This document shows positions 10,438 through 20,788 of a stretch of 64,000 nucleotides of DNA, piece by piece. The DNA lies in the NCBI GenBank assembly GCA_002704145.1, contig PAFH01000016.1, positions 31,111 to 95,110 on the forward strand, written 5' to 3'. Numbering within the stretch: the first letter of the stretch is position 1; each line of letters starts with the position of its first letter. The notes beneath the pieces were generated by a model. The model ran no database searches, was not told where the DNA came from, and was given only the letters and a program-made list of their open reading frames with translations. A program made the translations under genes and the position numbers. The DNA is from Pelagibacteraceae bacterium. GTDB taxonomy: Bacteria; Pseudomonadota; Alphaproteobacteria; Pelagibacterales; Pelagibacteraceae.

Positions 10438-11031
10438 TTATCTTGGCGATCTTTTAGATAAAATTCTTTGCAAAGTTCTTCTATGCATTTTAAGTCTTCT
10501 TGCTGTTTCAGAGACATTTCTATTACATAATTCAAAAACTCTGTGGATATGTTCCCACTTCACACGGTCAGCTGACATGGGGTTTTCAGGAGGTTTTGCT
10601 TTCGACTCTGGTGAAGCTAGTAAGGCTGCTTCCACTGCATCAGCATCTACTGGTTTAGCTATATAGTCTATAGCTCCGGCTTTAACAGCAGCAACTGCGG
10701 TAGGCAAATTCCCGTATCCCGTTAACATGACGATTCTGCTATCTTTTTTGTTTTTAGAAATCACTTTTACTACGTCCAAACCATTTCCGTCTTCCAACCT
10801 AAGGTCGATAACAGCAAAACTTGGAGGTGTATTTTCGGCAATCTTGATGCCTTCAGATACAGTTTTAGCCTCTTTTACTGTAAAACCCTTCTTTTCCATG
10901 GCTCTTGAGAGCCTTCCTCTTAAAGGATCGTCATCATCGACTATAAGCAAGGTCTTGCCTGAAAAATCAGTTAGTTTCAGCTGCTCAGGATAATTTTTTT
11001 GTGATCTCATGCGTTTTATATAGTCATGCAA
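10438..11031 (-). CDS. regA: RegA/PrrA/ActR redox response regulator
   Basis: A 197-residue regulator with a receiver domain (phospho-acceptor D76 in AVIDLRLEDGNG, acidic cluster VDDDDP at 31-36, K122 in YIAKPVDADA) and a C-terminal Fis-type helix-turn-helix, NRNVSETARRLKMHRRTLQRILSKR, split by a short proline linker KPPENPMSADRVKWEHI. RegA controls photosynthesis, respiration and redox genes in alphaproteobacteria. Its kinase regB lies 3.2 kb away, beyond the polyamine operon. It shares a 138-base divergent promoter region with the decarboxylase gene, so it could control that operon as well as itself; this is inference. Confidence 0.93.
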   Translation of the reverse strand: MHDYIKRMRSQKNYPEQLKLTDFSGKTLLIVDDDDPLRGRLSRAMEKKGFTVKEAKTVSEGIKIAENTPPSFAVIDLRLEDGNGLDVVKVISKNKKDSRIVMLTGYGNLPTAVAAVKAGAIDYIAKPVDADAVEAALLASPESKAKPPENPMSADRVKWEHIHRVFELCNRNVSETARRLKMHRRTLQRILSKRSPR

Positions 11032-11087
11032 ACCAAAATTTCAACGGGCAAAAGCGCTCTTTTTTTCTTTACATAAAGTCCAAAAAT

Positions 11088-11143
11088 ACCTTATATGCAA
11101 CTTAATAAGGTTTTTTTTATTTAAAATTTTTTAAAAACCTTTT
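11088..11143 (+). promoter_or_regulatory. Candidate attenuator leader of the polyamine operon
   Basis: Three segments can pair in two exclusive ways. ACCTTAT (11088-11094) pairs with ATAAGGT (11105-11111) and is followed by eight T (11111-11118), which looks like a weak intrinsic terminator. Alternatively AAGGTTTTT (11107-11115) pairs over nine bases with AAAAACCTT (11133-11141), which would destroy the first hairpin. This resembles a terminator/antiterminator switch. A conserved speF leader RNA is known before ornithine decarboxylase genes in alphaproteobacteria; whether this is a reduced relative could only be told by covariance search. Confidence 0.45.
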
Positions 11144-11164
11144 GTGTAAATTAACGAGGGACAC

Positions 11165-11200
11165 ATGAAATGCGAAAATTTAAAGACGTTAACGAATTAG
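11165..11200 (+). other. Short overlapping reading frame (11 codons) at the decarboxylase start
   Basis: ATG at 11165 is four bases after a GAGGG ribosome-binding sequence (11156-11160) and reads MKCENLKTLTN before TAG at 11198-11200. It overlaps the decarboxylase start (11170) in another frame. It could be chance, or a leader peptide that competes for initiation. No homology can be claimed for so short a peptide. Confidence 0.25.
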
Positions 11201-12348
11201 TTAATGAACTAAAACCAGATTATCCCGTATATTGCATACGGCCAGATTCGATAAAAAAATCTACAAAATTTTTCAAAGAAAACTTTCCAGGAAAAGTCCT
11301 TTACGCGGTCAAAACAAATCCGAATGAAAAGGTATTGAAACAAATTATCTCAAATGGGATAGAAGACTTTGACGTAGCCTCTTTAAATGAGATTAAATTA
11401 ATTAAAAAAATTAAAGAAGATGCTAATTTATATTTTATGCATACAGTAAAAAGTAAAGAAAGCATTTCATCGGCATATTTTGATTACGAAGTTAAAAATT
11501 TTGCTTTGGACAACAAAGATGAATTAAGAAAAATTCTTAGCGCTACAAATCAAGCTAAAGATTTAAATTTATTCGTAAGAATTGCTATCTCTAATGAACA
11601 TGCTGAAATTGATTTGTCTAGAAAATTTGGAGCTCTTCCATCTGAGGCAATTGGCCTTATAAGACTTTGTAAAGAACATTCAAAAAAGCTTGGACTCAGT
11701 TTTCATGTTGGCTCTCAATGTATGCATAAAATTTCTTATTCGAAAGGTATATCGGAAATCGGTAACTTAATAAAAAAGACAAAAATTATTCCGGATATAA
11801 TAAATGTAGGAGGAGGTTTTCCTTCGGTTTACCCTGATCTTAATCCAGAACCATTGAAGAATTATTTAGACGAAATTAAAAAATCATTTAAAAATCTTAA
11901 ACTTTCAAAACTCCCAGCAATTATTTGTGAGCCGGGAAGAGCTTTAGTTGCAGAAAGTGGTTCAACAATAGTTAAGATACTTTTAAGAAAGAAAAATAAT
12001 CTTTATATAAACGACGGAACTTATGGATCTTTGTTTGATGCTGGAGTTCCAAATTTTATTTTACCTACTAAAATGATTTCTAATAGCAAAATCCGTTCCA
12101 AAAAACTTACTTCATTTAGTTTTTTTGGACCAACGTGTGATAGTCTTGATTATATGAAAGGTCCTTTTTTATTACCCAATAATATTAAAGAAGGAGACTA
12201 TATAGAATTAGGCCAATTAGGAGCTTACGGATTAACCTTTAGAACAAAATTTAATGGTTTTTATTCAAACGAAATATTTGAATTGAGTGACAAACCAATA
12301 ATGTCGTTGTATGATGATTCAAGTAAATTTGATTACTTGGTTGCTTAA
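11170..12348 (+). CDS. Ornithine/lysine decarboxylase, alanine-racemase fold (PLP group IV)
   Basis: A 392-residue PLP enzyme. K48 in LYAVKTNPNE is the Schiff-base lysine, HVGSQC lies near residue 178, GGGFPS binds the phosphate, CEPGRALVAESG follows, and FGPTCDSLDYM carries the catalytic cysteine/aspartate across the dimer interface. It decarboxylates ornithine (or lysine) to putrescine (or cadaverine). The next two genes follow with a one-base stop/start overlap and direct abutment, forming a polyamine operon. A second ATG five bases upstream (11165) opens an 11-codon overlapping frame, and the AGGG at 11157-11160 is better spaced for that ATG. Homology starts at the 11170 ATG. Confidence 0.88.
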   Translation: MRKFKDVNELVNELKPDYPVYCIRPDSIKKSTKFFKENFPGKVLYAVKTNPNEKVLKQIISNGIEDFDVASLNEIKLIKKIKEDANLYFMHTVKSKESISSAYFDYEVKNFALDNKDELRKILSATNQAKDLNLFVRIAISNEHAEIDLSRKFGALPSEAIGLIRLCKEHSKKLGLSFHVGSQCMHKISYSKGISEIGNLIKKTKIIPDIINVGGGFPSVYPDLNPEPLKNYLDEIKKSFKNLKLSKLPAIICEPGRALVAESGSTIVKILLRKKNNLYINDGTYGSLFDAGVPNFILPTKMISNSKIRSKKLTSFSFFGPTCDSLDYMKGPFLLPNNIKEGDYIELGQLGAYGLTFRTKFNGFYSNEIFELSDKPIMSLYDDSSKFDYLVA

Positions 12349-13397
12349 TGACAAAAAATAATAGTCCTAAAATCGGACATAACAAAAAATCATTTTTAAA
12401 TAAACCAGTCGAACATATTGACATAACCTCTTTTGATGCAAGAAAAATAATCGAGAGTATGAGCAAAATGTCGTTTTCATCTAGAGATACGGCTTCTGCA
12501 GCAAATATTTTTAATGAAATGATTAAAGATGATAAATGTTCAATATTTTTGACAATCGCAGGATCTACATCAGCCGGTGGGTGTATGAAACTTTATTCTG
12601 ATCTAATTAAGTTTAATATGGTGGATGCAGTAATAGCTACTGGGGCTACTATTGTAGATATGGATTTTTTTGAGGCTTTAGGCTTTAGACACTACCAAGG
12701 ATCTCAATTCCAAGACGATACGGAGTTGAGAAAAAATTATATCGATAGAATTTACGATACATATATTGATGAAGAGGAACTTCAAGCTTGTGATCAGGCT
12801 ATTTGCGATGTAGCTAATTCTCTTAAACCTAAAGCATACACTTCTAGAGAGTTTATTCGAGAATTAGGTAAATTTTTAAAGACAAATGCGAAAAAAAGGG
12901 GGTCTTTAATTGAAACAGCTTATGAAAATAATGTTCCAATTTTTTGTCCTGCTTTTACCGATAGTTCTGCTGGCTTTGGTCTTGTTATGCATCAAGAACA
13001 AAATCCTGATAAACATTTAACGATAGACTCAATTAGAGAGCTAAGAGAATTAACAGAAATTAAAATAAAGTCTAAACAATCTGGCTTATTAATGGTTGGT
13101 GGAGGGGTGCCTAAAAATTTTGTTCAAGATACTGTCGTTTGTGCTGACCTAATAGGTAAGCAAGTTGATATGCATAAATATGCAATTCAGATTACTGTAG
13201 CAGATACTAGAGATGGAGCGTGTAGTAGCTCAACATTAAAAGAAGCTAGCTCTTGGGGAAAAGTAGATATCGCAAAGGAGCAAATGGTTTTTGCTGAAGC
13301 GACAAGTGTTTTGCCTTTAATTGCAAGTGACGCTTATCATCGTCAAAATTGGAAGAATAGAAAAAAAAGAAATTTTTCTCAAATATTTAAATCTTAA
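12348..13397 (+). CDS. Deoxyhypusine-synthase-like protein, probable homospermidine synthase
   Basis: A 349-residue member of the deoxyhypusine synthase family. It contains the NAD-binding segments FLTIAGSTSAGG and VDAVIATGATIVDMDF, CPAFTDSSAGFG, GGGVPKNF, and ASSWGKV, where K305 corresponds to the catalytic lysine that carries the butylamine intermediate. Bacteria lack eIF5A, and characterised bacterial homologues make homospermidine from putrescine (and/or spermidine). Its place between a putrescine-forming decarboxylase and an agmatinase-like protein fits that role. Its start overlaps the preceding stop (TAATG). Substrate preference is inference. Confidence 0.82.
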   Translation: MTKNNSPKIGHNKKSFLNKPVEHIDITSFDARKIIESMSKMSFSSRDTASAANIFNEMIKDDKCSIFLTIAGSTSAGGCMKLYSDLIKFNMVDAVIATGATIVDMDFFEALGFRHYQGSQFQDDTELRKNYIDRIYDTYIDEEELQACDQAICDVANSLKPKAYTSREFIRELGKFLKTNAKKRGSLIETAYENNVPIFCPAFTDSSAGFGLVMHQEQNPDKHLTIDSIRELRELTEIKIKSKQSGLLMVGGGVPKNFVQDTVVCADLIGKQVDMHKYAIQITVADTRDGACSSSTLKEASSWGKVDIAKEQMVFAEATSVLPLIASDAYHRQNWKNRKKRNFSQIFKS

Positions 13398-14279
13398 ATG
13401 AATTATTTAAGCCAAAAAAAAGGTTTTCTTGGTTATGATGCAAATTATAAAATTGAAAACAAAGTAGTAGTAATTCCCTTTGGTTTAGAAAAAACTGTTA
13501 GTTATGGTGGAGGAACTAAAAATGGACCTAAAGAAATAATTAATGCTTCTCATCAAGTTGAGCTATTTGATGAAGAACTAAATAAAGAACCATATAAAGA
13601 AATTGGAATTAAAACTATCAAACCATTTACTATAAAAAAAACAATTAGTTCTGCGTTAGATCAACTAGCTAAGATTAATGAAAAAGTAATTTCTAAGAAA
13701 AAATTTCCACTAGTTTTTGGTGGAGAGCATTCTATTACTCCAGGAGCTATCAAACCTTTTGTTAAAAAATTTGATCAAATAACTATTCTACATTTTGATG
13801 CACATGCAGATTTAAGAGAAAGTTATAATGGAGAAAAATTTTCTCATGCGTCTGCAATTAAAAGATGTTTGGATTACGATAATGTTAAAGTTGTATCTTT
13901 TGGTATAAGAAATCTATCACAAGAAGAAATGAAATATTATGAAAAAAATAGAGATAGGATTGAAATTTTCTGGAGTAAAGATAAAAACACATGGGATTTG
14001 AATAAACTAGAAAAATTTTTTAATGGTAAAAATGTTTATATAACTTTTGATGTAGATAGTTTTGACTCAAGTATAATGCCTGCTACAGGCACACCAGAAC
14101 CTGGTGGGTTATTGTGGGATGAGGTTTTGCCAATAATTAAAAAAGTTTGCCAGATGAGTAATATAGTGGGTGCAGATATAAATGAATTAGCTCCAATAAA
14201 AAATTTTAACTCGTACAATTTTTTAGTAGCAAAGTTAGCCTATAAAATTTTATCTTATACTTTTGAATTTAAGAATTAA
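13398..14279 (+). CDS. speB: Agmatinase / ureohydrolase family protein
   Basis: A 293-residue arginase-fold enzyme with the full set of manganese ligands: H111 in GGEHSITPG, D134, H136 and D138 in HFDAHADLR, and two aspartates in FDVDSFDSS. Agmatinase turns agmatine into putrescine and urea; related enzymes act on arginine or guanidino acids, so the substrate is not fixed by sequence alone. It starts directly after the stop of the deoxyhypusine-synthase-like gene. The 3' end overlaps convergent regB by 11 bases. Confidence 0.85.
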   Translation: MNYLSQKKGFLGYDANYKIENKVVVIPFGLEKTVSYGGGTKNGPKEIINASHQVELFDEELNKEPYKEIGIKTIKPFTIKKTISSALDQLAKINEKVISKKKFPLVFGGEHSITPGAIKPFVKKFDQITILHFDAHADLRESYNGEKFSHASAIKRCLDYDNVKVVSFGIRNLSQEEMKYYEKNRDRIEIFWSKDKNTWDLNKLEKFFNGKNVYITFDVDSFDSSIMPATGTPEPGGLLWDEVLPIIKKVCQMSNIVGADINELAPIKNFNSYNFLVAKLAYKILSYTFEFKN

Positions 14280-15558
14280 ATTTTAAATCTTTGGTGTTCC
14301 AGCTAATAATTACTGAGGCACCCTTTAATTTTATATCTCTAGTAAAACTCAAATTCGCTAACTGTCTTTCTAAAAGAGTTTTACCTAGAAAAGTACCTAA
14401 TCCTGTTCCTGAATTAGAGCTGACTTGATTTGATTTAGATCTTATATATGGCTCACCTATTATTTCTATAACATCTTTTGGAAATCCAGGTCCATCATCA
14501 TTTATCTTGATCTGTATAGTCTTATCATCACTTATTAAAATAATTTCCACTCGACTTTTAGAAAATTTAACTGAATTACCAATAAAGTTTCTAAGTCCAT
14601 AGATTAACTCTGGTGTTCTTTGAAAATTAAAATTACTTTTGTTATCTTTTGTAACTAAATTAATTTCTTTAGAAGAAGTTTCTTTAAAAGATTCAAGTAT
14701 TTCATTTAATAAATCCTCTAAATTGGTTTTACTTAAAAATTTATCATCCTTTATTTGTTTTTTTGATATTTTCTTAAGTATCTCGCCACATCTCTTTGAT
14801 TGGCTTACTAACAAATCAATGTCTTTTGAAAATTCTTTATTATTTCCCAATTCTTTTTTAAGTTCAGTAGCAACAACACTGATAGTTGCGAGTGGAGTTC
14901 CCAATGAATGTGCCGCTGCTGCAGCTTGACCGCCTAAAGACTCTAATTCATATTCTTTAGCTATAACTTGTTGTAATTTACTGACGGCATCAGATCGTCT
15001 TTTACTTTCTCCGGAGAATCTTATGCCGAAATAACTCAAAAATACTAAACCAATAATAATAGCAATTAAATAACCAGTTAAGTATAAAGAAGGGAAAGAG
15101 CTGATTTCATCATGTATGCCTGGCAGAGGATAATGAAAAATTGTCAGCATAAATAAAAAAAGTAAAGTAAATATTCCTAAAATCATTGTTGTTCCCATAC
15201 TTAAAAAAGTTGAAGAGACTATCGTGGGAATGATAATCAGTATAGAAAATGGATTATAAATACCCCCTGTTAAATACAAAAGACTGCTTAACTGGAGTAA
15301 ATCATAAAAGAGATAAGTAGCAGCATGGAAGTCTTTTAATAGTGTCGTTTTAATTTTAAGTTGTAAATATAAATTTGTTATTAGACCAAAAATAAGTATG
15401 GAATATGCAAATTTTATTGGTAAATTTAAATCAAGATAGAAATGTACTAAAGTTATTGCTAGAAATTGACCGATTATAGCTATCCATCTTAAATAAATAA
15501 GAGTTTTTTTATCTAAATTGAGGTTTTCTCTTAGCCTAAAAAGAGTAGAAAAATTCAT
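14269..15558 (-). CDS. regB: RegB/PrrB redox sensor histidine kinase
   Basis: A 429-residue membrane kinase with about six membrane helices in residues 20-180. GGIYNPF (98-104) matches the ubiquinone-binding GGxxNPF motif of RegB. The H-box reads AAAHSLGTPLATI with H217, a glutamate-to-serine change after the histidine relative to the usual HELGTP. C257 in SQSKRCGEIL corresponds to the redox-active cysteine. The ATPase domain has NFIGNS, DDGPGFP and GTGLGTFLG. It senses quinone/redox state and phosphorylates RegA. It is the gene downstream of gyrB, 12 bases away, and converges on the agmatinase-like gene. Confidence 0.92.
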   Translation of the reverse strand: MNFSTLFRLRENLNLDKKTLIYLRWIAIIGQFLAITLVHFYLDLNLPIKFAYSILIFGLITNLYLQLKIKTTLLKDFHAATYLFYDLLQLSSLLYLTGGIYNPFSILIIIPTIVSSTFLSMGTTMILGIFTLLFLFMLTIFHYPLPGIHDEISSFPSLYLTGYLIAIIIGLVFLSYFGIRFSGESKRRSDAVSKLQQVIAKEYELESLGGQAAAAAHSLGTPLATISVVATELKKELGNNKEFSKDIDLLVSQSKRCGEILKKISKKQIKDDKFLSKTNLEDLLNEILESFKETSSKEINLVTKDNKSNFNFQRTPELIYGLRNFIGNSVKFSKSRVEIILISDDKTIQIKINDDGPGFPKDVIEIIGEPYIRSKSNQVSSNSGTGLGTFLGKTLLERQLANLSFTRDIKLKGASVIISWNTKDLKFNS

Positions 15559-15570
15559 ATTAATCTAAGT

Positions 15571-17764
<2,194 letters not shown>

Positions 17765-18880
17765 TTAGATTTTCATTGGCATTATAACGTAATAACTGTT
17801 TTTATCCGAAGTATCTTCTATTAATACAGGTGATACAGAGTCCTTTAGATTCATTTTTAAATTTTTATCTTCAATTTCAGAAGCTATATCTATTAAGTAT
17901 TTTGAATTAAAACTAATATTTAAATTATCTGAATTAAAGCTTGCTTTGATAACTTCATTTCCCTCGCCAGAATTGGCACTATTTACTGAAAGTTGAATGC
18001 TCTCTTTGCTAATTGCTAATTTTAATCCTTCTTTTCTATCTAATGATACGCTGGCTACTCTCTCAATTGAATTTATAAGATCTTTTGATGTAACAACTAA
18101 TGCTTTCTTATTATTTGAAGGAACTACTTTTTTATAATCAGGAAATTTTCCATCAATAACTTTTGAGATTAGTTTCATTTTTCCTATAGAAAATTTAACT
18201 TTGTTTTCGCTAGTTTCTAAAGATAGTTTATCACTTGTTTCAGTTAACAAAGAGCAAAGTTGAAAAACTGTCTTTCTAGGCAATATAAAAGACGTAAAAT
18301 TATCAGTGCTTTCAATCTCGATACTGCTTGACGACAATCTATGACTATCTGTTGCAACTCCAGTTAGGAAATTTCTGCCGTGTGCTTCTGTTAAGTGTAA
18401 AAAAATCCCATTAAGGTAATGCCTGGTATCATCATTGGAAATTGAAATTTTAGTTTTATTTAAAAGATTTAAAAATTTCGAACTATTAAACTTTATTTCA
18501 CTCCCTTCGAATTCATCAGAAAATGTTGGAAAATTATCAGTTGGTAAACATAATAAATTAAAATCTGCATTTTCACTTTTTAAACTTAGTTTATTCTCTG
18601 ATTTTAAATTAAAATTTAATTCGGAGCCTGAAGAAATTTTTCTTAATATGTCATACAAAATTGCCGCTGACGTAGTTGTGCTGCCTTCTTTAATGACTTT
18701 CATTACCTCAATTTCATCATAAAAAATAATATCTAAATCTGTAGCAACTAAAGAAAGTTTATTTTCTTTAAGTTGTAATAAAACATTAGATAATATTGGT
18801 AATGTATTTTTTTTTTCTACGACTCCTTGAACGAAATTTAAAGATTTAAGTAAAACATCTCTTTTAACTATAAATTGCAT
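17765..18880 (-). CDS. dnaN: DNA polymerase III beta subunit (sliding clamp)
   Basis: A 371-residue clamp of three repeated domains, matching the usual length. It begins MQFIVKRDVLLKSLNFVQGV and has the family segments NTLPILSNVLLQ, ATDLDI, GVATDSHRLSSSSI (middle domain) and the C-terminal end YYVIMPMKI with the conserved MPM(R/K) tail. It encircles DNA and tethers polymerase III. It starts four bases after the dnaA stop. It contains an A10 tract (plus-strand T run 18807-18816) that is in frame, so not every long tract in this window is broken. Confidence 0.96.
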   Translation of the reverse strand: MQFIVKRDVLLKSLNFVQGVVEKKNTLPILSNVLLQLKENKLSLVATDLDIIFYDEIEVMKVIKEGSTTTSAAILYDILRKISSGSELNFNLKSENKLSLKSENADFNLLCLPTDNFPTFSDEFEGSEIKFNSSKFLNLLNKTKISISNDDTRHYLNGIFLHLTEAHGRNFLTGVATDSHRLSSSSIEIESTDNFTSFILPRKTVFQLCSLLTETSDKLSLETSENKVKFSIGKMKLISKVIDGKFPDYKKVVPSNNKKALVVTSKDLINSIERVASVSLDRKEGLKLAISKESIQLSVNSANSGEGNEVIKASFNSDNLNISFNSKYLIDIASEIEDKNLKMNLKDSVSPVLIEDTSDKNSYYVIMPMKI

Positions 18881-18885
18881 TTTAA

Positions 18886-20271
18886 TTATTCTTGCAAAAG
18901 ATTTTTTATTTGATTTATATTTTTTTTCATCTCGTCATCCTGCTCAGATAATCTGGATATTGTTTTAACTGCATGAATAACAGTAGTGTGGTCTCTATTT
19001 GCAAATCTTCTTCCTATTTCAGGTAAAGATCTGGTCGTCATTTTTTTTGCCAAATACATTGCTAGTTGTCTAGGTCTAGCGAGAGGTCGAGAACGTCTTT
19101 GAGAAAGCATTTCACTTAAAGGAATATTAAAGTAGTTTGAAACCACGTTTTGAATTTTGTCAACTGTTATTACTTTTATTTGACTAAACACGTCTTTCAA
19201 AATATTTCTACAATCACTTACAGTAAGATTTTTGTTGTGCACTCTACTAAATGCTACCACTCTATTTAAAATTCCAATTAACTCTCTGATACTAGTTTTG
19301 CTCTCGTTTGCTATGTAGTTTATCACCTCGTCACTTAAATTTATAGCTTCCTTAAATTGATTTTGCATTTCAATAATTTTTTGTTTTATTATTTTTATTT
19401 TTAAATCAAGATCAGGAGCCTCGATATCAACCACTAACCCTCCAGCTAGTCTTGATTTAATTCTTTCTTGAACTCTATCTAATTTTGTAGGGTTTCTATC
19501 CGCTGAAATGATTATTTGAGATCCTTTGTCAATTAAGCTGTTAAAAGTATGAAAAAATTCTTCCTGTAAACTCTCTTTACCTCTTATAAATTGTATATCG
19601 TCTATTATAAAAACAGAAGATTTTCTAAAAAAGTCTTTAAAATTAACCATATCATTTTTTTTAATAGATTTTATAAAGTGATACATAAATCTCTCTGCAG
19701 ATATAAACATGACATTATTTTCTGGCTGCAATTTTAGTCCTATAGCATTTAATAAGTGCGTCTTTCCTAGTCCAACTCCGCCACATATATAAAGCGGATT
19801 ATATCTTGATATATGTTCGCATACCTTCTTCGAATAAGATAATGCTACATCATTGCTTTTTCCTTGAATGAAATTATCAAAATTCAAATTATTATTTAAT
19901 CTATTATAATTAAGGATAGAATCTTTAATTTCTGAAACCTTGTTAATTTCTTCAACTTTATTATCAAGGTTAATTTTATTGTCTTCTACAATTTTAAACT
20001 CAATCCTATTTAGACTGGGTTTAAAGTTTTTAACTTGTTCTAAAATTTTATCTAAATATCTTGATACTATCCAATCTCTAAAAAATCTTGTTGGGACACT
20101 TAAAACTATATAATCATTGAATTCTTTAACTAGAGAAATTTTTTCTAGCCAACTCGAATAAATTTCGTTCCCAAAAGATTTCTTAAAAGATGTTTGAATC
20201 TCTATCCAATCTAAAGTATTTTCTTCCTCAGAAGTGTAAATATTTTGTTTTTTAATATTATTTTTATCCAT
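18886..20271 (-). CDS. dnaA: Chromosomal replication initiator DnaA
   Basis: A 461-residue initiator. The N-terminal DnaB-binding region (about 15-90) is followed by a short linker, the AAA+ core with Walker A GGVGLGKTH (164-172), Walker B VFIIDDIQFI and sensor segments, and the C-terminal DNA-binding domain with RRSRPLARPRQLAMYLAKK and the signature NRDHTTVIHAVKTI. It opens the dnaA-dnaN pair. The upstream 212-base gap to rpsT carries an inverted repeat but no recognisable DnaA boxes. Confidence 0.97.
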   Translation of the reverse strand: MDKNNIKKQNIYTSEEENTLDWIEIQTSFKKSFGNEIYSSWLEKISLVKEFNDYIVLSVPTRFFRDWIVSRYLDKILEQVKNFKPSLNRIEFKIVEDNKINLDNKVEEINKVSEIKDSILNYNRLNNNLNFDNFIQGKSNDVALSYSKKVCEHISRYNPLYICGGVGLGKTHLLNAIGLKLQPENNVMFISAERFMYHFIKSIKKNDMVNFKDFFRKSSVFIIDDIQFIRGKESLQEEFFHTFNSLIDKGSQIIISADRNPTKLDRVQERIKSRLAGGLVVDIEAPDLDLKIKIIKQKIIEMQNQFKEAINLSDEVINYIANESKTSIRELIGILNRVVAFSRVHNKNLTVSDCRNILKDVFSQIKVITVDKIQNVVSNYFNIPLSEMLSQRRSRPLARPRQLAMYLAKKMTTRSLPEIGRRFANRDHTTVIHAVKTISRLSEQDDEMKKNINQIKNLLQE

Positions 20272-20483
20272 GAAATTATTTTTTGAAGAAGTTCCTTTAA
20301 ACTATCTTTTTTAAATTAAAGCAAGTGTCTGCAGGTTGTAATTAAAAAAAAACCTAAGTCGGTTGTACAGTTAACGTGCAGATAGAATCTTTTAAATTTT
20401 TTTTTGAATTTTTTTAGGAATACTATATTTGGTTTTAAAATTTTTAAAATTAATAGTTTAAAAAAAAATCAACTTGGAATTGT
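20272..20483. other. dnaA leader region with an inverted repeat
   Basis: This is the largest gene-free stretch of the window. A six-base inverted repeat, TCTGCA (20328-20333) and TGCAGA (20377-20382), encloses AACC/GGTT elements that can pair in more than one way and an A9 tract. The segment 20320-20390 is richer in G+C than its surroundings, suggesting a constrained regulatory element or structured leader for dnaA. No TTATNCACA DnaA box is visible on either strand, so an origin cannot be claimed. Confidence 0.35.
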
Positions 20484-20744
20484 TTATTTAATTACTAATT
20501 TTTTAGAAATTTTAGATATTTTCCTTGATGCAGTTCTTTTATTTACAACGCCTGATTTAGCAACCTGCATTAGAACTGATTGGAATTTTGAAAAATATTT
20601 TTTTGCTTCAGCTTTATCTTTCTTCTTAATTAGATTTTCCATTTTCTTTATAGAATTTTTGTATTTACTTTTTCTTATCCTATTAAATTGGGTTTGTTTT
20701 TTAACCCTTCTGACTCTTCTAATTGCTGATTTTGTATTAGGCAT
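20484..20744 (-). CDS. rpsT: 30S ribosomal protein S20
   Basis: An 86-residue basic protein with the S20 pattern MPNTKSAIRRVRRVKKQTQ at the start, a helix KSKYKNSIKKMENLIKK, and GVVNKRTASRKISKISKKL near the end. The ATG at 20744 is chosen because S20 proteins begin at MPNTKSA-like sequence; the longer open frame upstream to 20810 adds an unrelated hydrophobic stretch. It binds 16S rRNA early in small-subunit assembly. It sits between mutM and dnaA on the same strand, the usual alphaproteobacterial order. Confidence 0.93.
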   Translation of the reverse strand: MPNTKSAIRRVRRVKKQTQFNRIRKSKYKNSIKKMENLIKKKDKAEAKKYFSKFQSVLMQVAKSGVVNKRTASRKISKISKKLVIK

Positions 20745-20788
20745 AATTTGTACTTGTATATATCTCAGTATTCTTGTGGTCAACTTTA

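Noticed and set aside
20272..20483. Origin of replication beside dnaA
   Set aside because: No DnaA boxes (TTATNCACA or complement) and no AT-rich 13-mer pattern that differs from the background; position alone is not enough.
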